NCBI GenBank assembly: GCA_001584585.1
Contig: LSYV01000033.1
Coordinates: forward strand, 103,056 to 116,211
From: Gonium pectorale
Taxonomy: Eukaryota; Chlorophyta; Chlorophyceae; Chlamydomonadales; Volvocaceae
DNA length: 13,156 nucleotides
Reading direction: 5' to 3'
In this document: piece by piece, positions 9,187 through 13,156 of the stretch
Numbering within the stretch: position 1 is the first letter of the stretch
How the letters are laid out: every line of letters begins with the position of its first letter
Notes under the pieces: generated by a model
What the model saw: only the letters and a program-made list of their open reading frames with translations
What the model was told of the DNA's origin: nothing
Databases searched by the model: none
Translations under genes and position numbers: made by a program

Positions 9187-9303
9187 CTGGTCGAGGCCAA
9201 GCGGGCGGTGGCGCTTGCGGCCTCGTGGACGGCTTCTCCGGCGGGCTTCACGCAGCTGTTCGCGGCGCTGCAGGCAGGGGCATTGCGCGGGCTTTCAACT
9301 TGA
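9187..9303 (+). pseudogene. Broken copy of the last exon of gene 1
   Basis: This stretch matches 4645-4744 closely: it encodes LVEAKRAVALAAS, then AGFTQLFAALQ, versus LVEAKRAVGQAALAAS and AGFSQLFAALQ in gene 1. It lacks nine bases (three codons) relative to the original and diverges after CTGCAG, ending at a TGA at 9301-9303. No splice acceptor directly precedes the match and none of the earlier gene-1 exons is recognisable nearby. The reading frame is kept across the matching part. It is best read as a duplicated exon fragment without function. Confidence 0.75.
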
Positions 9304-9792
9304 AGGCTACAGACGGGAGAATTAAGCGAGCTGCCATCCCAGGCCACCATCCGACCGCGCAATGCACCCTGCACCGTGGTACGGCAGACTATAATACGCT
9401 CCTATAGCAGGTACGGTAATCGCCTGTGCCCATGGCCCCGTACGGACGTGGCCACCGTTCCGGCGGCTGCACCGTGAGTCGCGGGTCATCCCAGATTAAC
9501 AACACAGCCTGGTACGGAAAGCTGCGTGCTAAATAAACGCGAGCGCTTCGCTTTGCCCCGCCCTCGCGCACACACAGTCATCGCCCTGTTGGCTGCAAGG
9601 GAGATTCACGGTCGCCATCCAAGTCCCCCTTTCTCTGCAGATTTCTCTTTTTTCCTGCGTGCGCGAGATCAGCGGCGACCAACGGCCTGCTGCAACGGCT
9701 GCCGAGATGGGCTGACCGGGCCACGGTTGCCCTCCTCGTACCGCCGCGGCTTGCACAATCCATCCATCCGCGCATCATCATCCTGACGTGAC

Positions 9793-9837
9793 GGTTTCCG
9801 CACGTAGGAGATTGTAGTAGCGGAAACCTAGGTTTCC
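9793..9837. repeat. Triple inverted GGTTTCC element
   Basis: GGTTTCCGC (9793-9801) is the exact reverse complement of GCGGAAACC (9820-9828), with an 18-base loop. The second arm overlaps a perfect 16-base palindrome, GGAAACCTAGGTTTCC (9822-9837). The three arms can form two mutually exclusive hairpins. A transposon end, a dimeric-factor site or a structured RNA are all possible; none is shown. Confidence 0.7.
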
Positions 9838-10081
9838 TGCGTTCGGCTGGCTAGCGTTGTGCACGTCGGTGCCGTTCGGTGGTACGGCAGAACGAGGACT
9901 GTGAGCCAGGTTTTTTAGGTAGTTGACCGGTCGGTGCTAGCTTATTCGTGTGTGTCCTTTTGCCAAAACAATGTCAGAACTGACACCGCCGTGCCGGACT
10001 AAGCCAAACTACGTCACAGTCCAGCCAGTCCCGGCACAGTGGAGCAGGGCTCGCCCCCACATCCCCCGCAAAAGACATTCT

Positions 10082-10097
10082 TACCTGCTTGCAGGTA
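10082..10097. repeat. Perfect hairpin TACCTGC-TT-GCAGGTA
   Basis: Seven-base perfect arms surround a two-base centre. The element contains CTTGCAG|GTA, so it also looks like an acceptor and a donor back to back, but I find no matching exon. Significance is unknown. Confidence 0.6.
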
Positions 10098-10564
10098 CCC
10101 TCCCCTGCGGCAGAGCCGTGGTGAAGCCACGGGTGAAGCGACGCAAGATACAATGCTGGAAACCCTCAGGGTGTGCTTCTTCTCCCGAATCTCCCGCTTC
10201 CCCGCCCCCCCGTCCGGGCCCCTACACCAAGCGCGTGATCCTAGCATGCGAGCCGTGTACATCTTCCCAAGCTGCTGGCATACATACAGGCGCCGAGCTG
10301 CTGACCCGCCAGTCGCCCCTTCAAGCATCGGATCCTGCACTGCAGAGACTTAAACGCACTACGTATCCAGTATAGTTGGTGAAACGCAAGGCGAAAGGGC
10401 AGAGGCTGGGAGACATCCGAGAGTTGGGGCCCGCGAGCCGCTTGATATCGACGTAAAATACAAATCACTCAGATTGATACCCTCTAACGACTAAATATGG
10501 CAAAGTAGCATGCGGCTGTATGTGGGAAGTATGAGAGTCCCCGTATCTCAAGGGCCCCACCGCC

Positions 10565-10629
10565 CTAGAACGTCGTGATAATGCGCTTTCGTAACAACTA
10601 TGCGTTATAAATTTATCTATGTGAACCCA
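10565..10629 (+). repeat. 65-base direct repeat, copy 1
   Basis: Matches 10812-10876 without gaps at 45 of 65 bases. The ends are best kept: AGAACGTCGTGA at the left and TGTGAACCCA at the right. Copies start 247 bases apart in the AT-rich region before heat-shock gene B. The copies may bracket an old insertion or be a promoter duplication. Confidence 0.65.
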
Positions 10630-10809
10630 GCATAACATGTGTGTTGCGTACTGTACTGGCGGGGCACAGCGTTGCGGAAAGTGTTTGTTTGTTCACGTAT
10701 GGCATGCCATTCACTATATAGTACCTTGTTCACAATAATCCCTATAGCGAATTTAAATTTTGTAACGTTTCCTTACTTCCTACCTGTGAACGTCCCCATA
10801 ACAAATCGG

Positions 10810-10817
10810 TTCCAGAA
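10810..10817 (+). promoter_or_regulatory. Minimal heat-shock element upstream of gene B
   Basis: TTCcaGAA is a perfect two-unit HSE core; the next phased triplets (TCG, AGA) fit poorly. It is 43 bases before the TATA-like site. HSF binds best to three or more units, so control by heat may be weaker than for copy A. Confidence 0.4.
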
Positions 10818-10876
10818 CGTCGTGAGAATGCAATCCTTCAACAGCTGTGTGTCACAGTGATATATTTGTGAACCCA
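10812..10876 (+). repeat. 65-base direct repeat, copy 2
   Basis: Second member of the pair at 10565-10629. This copy overlaps the HSE core and the TATA-like site of heat-shock gene B, so the repeat may have supplied or rebuilt its promoter. GTGAAC or its complement also occurs three more times between the copies (about 10689, 10726, 10783). Confidence 0.65.
10861..10867 (+). promoter_or_regulatory. TATA-like site of heat-shock gene B
   Basis: TATATTT lies 126 bases before the ATG at 10987, close to the 122 bases seen in copy A. No ATG occurs between the expected transcription start (about 10890) and 10987, so that ATG would be the first one in the transcript. Confidence 0.4.
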
Positions 10877-10986
10877 ACCCTCGTGGCTACAGCCGCCACT
10901 ACCGTAATAATACATAGAGGCTAGAGAGTACACGCCTCCTCTCCACCGTCTTCGCCGAACCCTAAATCGCCGACATTAACCGCGTC

Positions 10987-12059
10987 ATGAACCGGATGAT
11001 TGGCGATGCCCTGGGATCATTCACAAACTCTGCCGGGGGTCGCCCCAGTTCAGCTGCCGGCCACTCGCAATCCCTAAACGCCATGGACATTCTGGAGACC
11101 CCGCAGGTAAGCCGGGAGTACCTGATCACCGCATCCGCGATACGACCGCAGTGCATGCGTGCCCTACTCCGCACTTCCACTATCGTCTCATTGGACATTC
11201 AGGGCCCGCATAATCAACGCAATCCACATTCATTGCCTGTGGCTCGTGACATGCTTTCCCCAGTCAAGGGGTTATGCACATGCACCCAGCAATCTATCCT
11301 CTATCGTTGCATCTTGCACTCCGTTTGGGAACGAGTTCAAAGGAGCCACAACATGGCCTGCTGAAAGTCCTGGTCTGCTGGAAGCTGGAGGCCCGTGTTT
11401 GCGTACCATGGAAAGACAGCTGATAATCCTCGGCAACCCCCGAGCGCGCGAGTAGTCATGCACCTCACATGCACGGAATGGCTTGGATGCTCCCCCCCGC
11501 CCGATCGCCCATCATGAACGCCCCCCGCCCCCCCGGGGGTTTTCGCTTCCTCGGGTCCGGATTCAGGGCCGGGTGGCCTACGTGGGACTGGGACCCGGAA
11601 ACGCGACGGGATCCCGAGCGAACGCTCGGAGGCTTCCGTTGCTTTCGCTTCCGAACAGGCCGGGATAGCTTGCGCCTTGGGCTTCTATGCTGGGAACGCC
11701 TTCCATCCCCCCACCCCCCGGGTCCGCCCACGCCGCCCCGTGCCTCCCGCACACAGGCATTTGAGCTGTACGCCGACACGCCCGGCCTGGCGCCTGAGGA
11801 CATCACGGTGGAGCTGCAGGAGGGCATCCTCATCGTTAGCGGCGAGCGCAAGGTCTCCCTGCAGACCTCGGGCGGCAAGGTGTGGTGCAGCGAGCGCGCC
11901 TCCTACTCCTTCAGCCGCTCCCTGGCGCTGCCCGAAAGTGCCGACGCCGACAGAATCACGGCCAGCGTGGACAAGGGCGTGCTGACGGTGATTGTGCCCA
12001 AGAAGGAGCCGCCGGCCAAGCCGGAGCCCAAGCGCATCACTGTCACCGGGGCGGCGTGA
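10987..12059 (+). CDS. HSP22: Small heat-shock protein, HSP22 type, copy B, N-terminally shortened (140 aa, 2 exons)
   Basis: Exon 1 is 10987-11106 and exon 2 is 11757-12059, phase 0. The ancestral upstream frame (from 10939) is closed by TAA at 10963-10965 in place of the codon for a DPFF-motif phenylalanine, and the original ATG is not recognisable. The internal ATG equals Met19 of copy A, and it is the first ATG after the TATA-like site. From there the frame is intact: LNAMDILETPQ at the exon junction, DTPGL, FSRSLALPE, GVLTV, and the ITV anchor. It lacks the N-terminal motif that helps oligomer assembly. The conserved Arg of VWRSER is Cys here (codon 11886-11888). It may be a working shortened chaperone with altered assembly, or an early pseudogene; the conserved domain favours the first. 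A TGTAA follows the stop. Confidence 0.65.
11614..11629. repeat. Hairpin in the intron of heat-shock gene B
   Basis: CCGAGCG-AA-CGCTCGG is a perfect 7-base stem with a two-base loop. It lies in the part of the intron that has no counterpart in copy A, near a CCCCCGGGGG palindrome at about 11530. It may mark inserted DNA. Confidence 0.5.
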
Positions 12060-12184
12060 TCACAGAGGTCACAGTAGCTGTGGTGCATCGTGTTGCCGTG
12101 CATGGTGGTTTGTGCCGTAGTGTTTTGGCAAGCAGGTTGCAATGGTAGTGCGCATGCGCATCACATTCCTTTAGCGTCAGTCAG

Positions 12185-12189
12185 TGTAA
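12185..12189 (+). terminator. Polyadenylation signal of heat-shock gene B
   Basis: TGTAA lies 126 bases after the stop codon of copy B, in the conserved 3' flank after the shared GCTGTGGTGCATCGTGTTGC stretch. It fits a normal volvocine 3' end, which supports copy B being transcribed. Confidence 0.55.
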
Positions 12190-13156
12190 TGGCGGCTGTG
12201 AATCTGTGGGATTTATGGGTAGGTCTTGAACGAGGCAATCTTATTGCGTAAAGACTGTCTAGGGACTGGGCCAAGGGCCATGCTGTGCAGGGGGTGCATG
12301 CACGTGGCGGCGTGATTGATAGATACCTGGTGATGAAGAGACCCCGCTGGCGCCTGGGCCTGACAGCCGGCGTAAATACATACTTGTATTCCGCTGACGG
12401 GGACAGCCGGCATGGCGTCTTTACATGTGTTGGCAGTTTGCAGTGTTCCGCACGAGCTTGGCAACGGACGAGGTTGGGCGGGGGCGCATGAGGCCTTGAC
12501 TAAAAGGTGTGTGTAGCAACCGCTTCAGCGGGTCATCACTGTGTAACACTTGGCGAGGAACCGTTTCAGGCCATCCCGGCCATCCACGAGCGAGCCCCTT
12601 CTTTCCGTACCACCCGCCACCGGGTTCCTCACGGCACCGAGCAACAACCCTCGATATACCCAGCCCCTGCAAGGAAATCAGCATGTAGCCCGGCGCTGGC
12701 TCACCGTTATCCACCACCGTTGCAAGCAGACGTCCAACGCATCCCTCGCAGCATCTCCAAAGCTGCCATACCCACGATACTTGTCTTGCATCACGCAAAC
12801 GCGGTGCCGGCCCCAACAGGCGCCCACCACATTACCACATCCGGAACCCCACATCCTCTCGAAGGCTCCAGCATTACCCCGGCTCTGCCTCGGCCTAGGT
12901 CCCACACAGTGCCCCCAACCCCCGAGCTGCTTCCGCGTAAAATCCGATTTCTAGGACGCCGCTCCCTCGCCATGGCGCTGGGACGCATCGCAGGCACTCC
13001 TGGCCGCGTCCAGAGCCGCCCCTAACTGCCAATGCGCAACTGCACATGTGATGCAGGTTCAATGCATCTACCTGGCATAGTAGCGTCTGGCCACTGCCCT
13101 CGTGTCACTGTCAAGGGGGCCTTTGCGCCCACATCCCTCAAACGGCCAGCCACCAC
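12190..13156. other. Downstream flank of copy B without a supported gene
   Basis: This is the diverged counterpart of 7974-8897. It holds a conserved GTGTAACnCTTGGCnAGG stretch (12541 on; 8279 on in copy A), a 172-codon open frame (12507-13025) whose end shares GRRSLA-ALGRI with the small ORF of copy A, and stops and an indel in the frame used there. No gene is supported; the window ends inside the repeat. Confidence 0.5.

Larger units (their letters stand above)
9304..10560. other. Spacer between the heat-shock genes without a supported gene
   Basis: No ORF here has a recognisable family or consistent splicing. The stretch holds repeated GTACGG motifs (9379, 9412, 9449, 9512, 9882), two palindromic elements described separately, and a 12-base near-tandem repeat GTGAAGCCACGG / GTGAAGCGACGC at 10121-10144. 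From about 10440 it becomes AT-rich, as before the first heat-shock gene. Confidence 0.45.
10939..13156. repeat. Tandem duplication unit, copy B
   Basis: Homology to copy A starts abruptly at codon 3 of the ancestral gene (CTCTCCACCGTCTT, equal to 7076 onward) and continues to the window end. Upstream DNA is unrelated to that of copy A. Copy B has a longer intron (650 versus 256 bases; only the last ~30 bases match) and an extra partial repeat of about 55 bases near 12322-12415. The end of the unit is not seen. Confidence 0.85.

Noticed and set aside
9822..9837. Palindrome GGAAACCTAGGTTTCC as a heat-shock element
   Set aside because: The GAA and TTC centres are 11 bases apart, not a multiple of five, and no gene start follows.
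1..13156. CRISPR array, tRNA, rRNA, complete transposon or prokaryotic operon
   Set aside because: No regularly spaced repeats, tRNA B-box, transposase or reverse-transcriptase motifs seen; spliced genes show eukaryotic nuclear DNA.

Overview
The window looks like nuclear DNA from a volvocine green alga (Chlamydomonas, Gonium or Volvox relative). It is GC-rich, its genes are split by short to medium introns with GTGCG/GTAAG/GTGGG donors and pyrimidine-CAG acceptors, it has proline/alanine-rich low-complexity stretches, and TGTAA motifs sit downstream of the small heat-shock genes. Those genes resemble the Chlamydomonas cytosolic HSP22 type. The species call is an inference; no rRNA, tRNA or organelle marker is present.

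Layout. (1) 1-1030: no convincing gene; the last ~130 bases hold two inverted CCAAT boxes in front of gene 1. (2) 1031-4823 (+): an eight-exon gene for a 461-residue protein with a secretory signal-like N-terminus and a glycosyltransferase-like (GT-B type) fold, rebuilt by matching splice phase at all seven introns. (3) 4824-6860: about 2 kb without a supported gene, with a CCA/CCG microsatellite and no sense-strand TGTAA. (4) 6870-7980 (+): heat-shock-type promoter (phased HSE-like units, TATAAA), an intact two-exon small heat-shock gene of 158 residues, and its 3' end. (5) 7803-10560: diverged downstream sequence shared with the second heat-shock copy, a 51-codon ORF, a broken copy of the last exon of gene 1, and several palindromes. 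(6) 10565-12190 (+): a pair of 65-base direct repeats, a weak HSE and TATA-like site, and a second small heat-shock gene that lost codons 1-18 of the standard N-terminus but keeps a complete alpha-crystallin domain. (7) 12190-13156: the second copy of the downstream block, running off the window.

The main story is a tandem duplication of an HSP22-type gene plus at least 1.1 kb of downstream sequence. The two copies differ in about 13.5% of sites in the first two thirds of exon 2 but at only one of the last 104 compared bases, which points to recent gene conversion. The downstream copy has a damaged start region and probably translates from an internal methionine. A fragment of the neighbouring glycosyltransferase-like gene has also been copied between the two heat-shock genes. 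I found no CRISPR array, insertion sequence, complete transposon, RNA gene or clearly novel multi-gene system.
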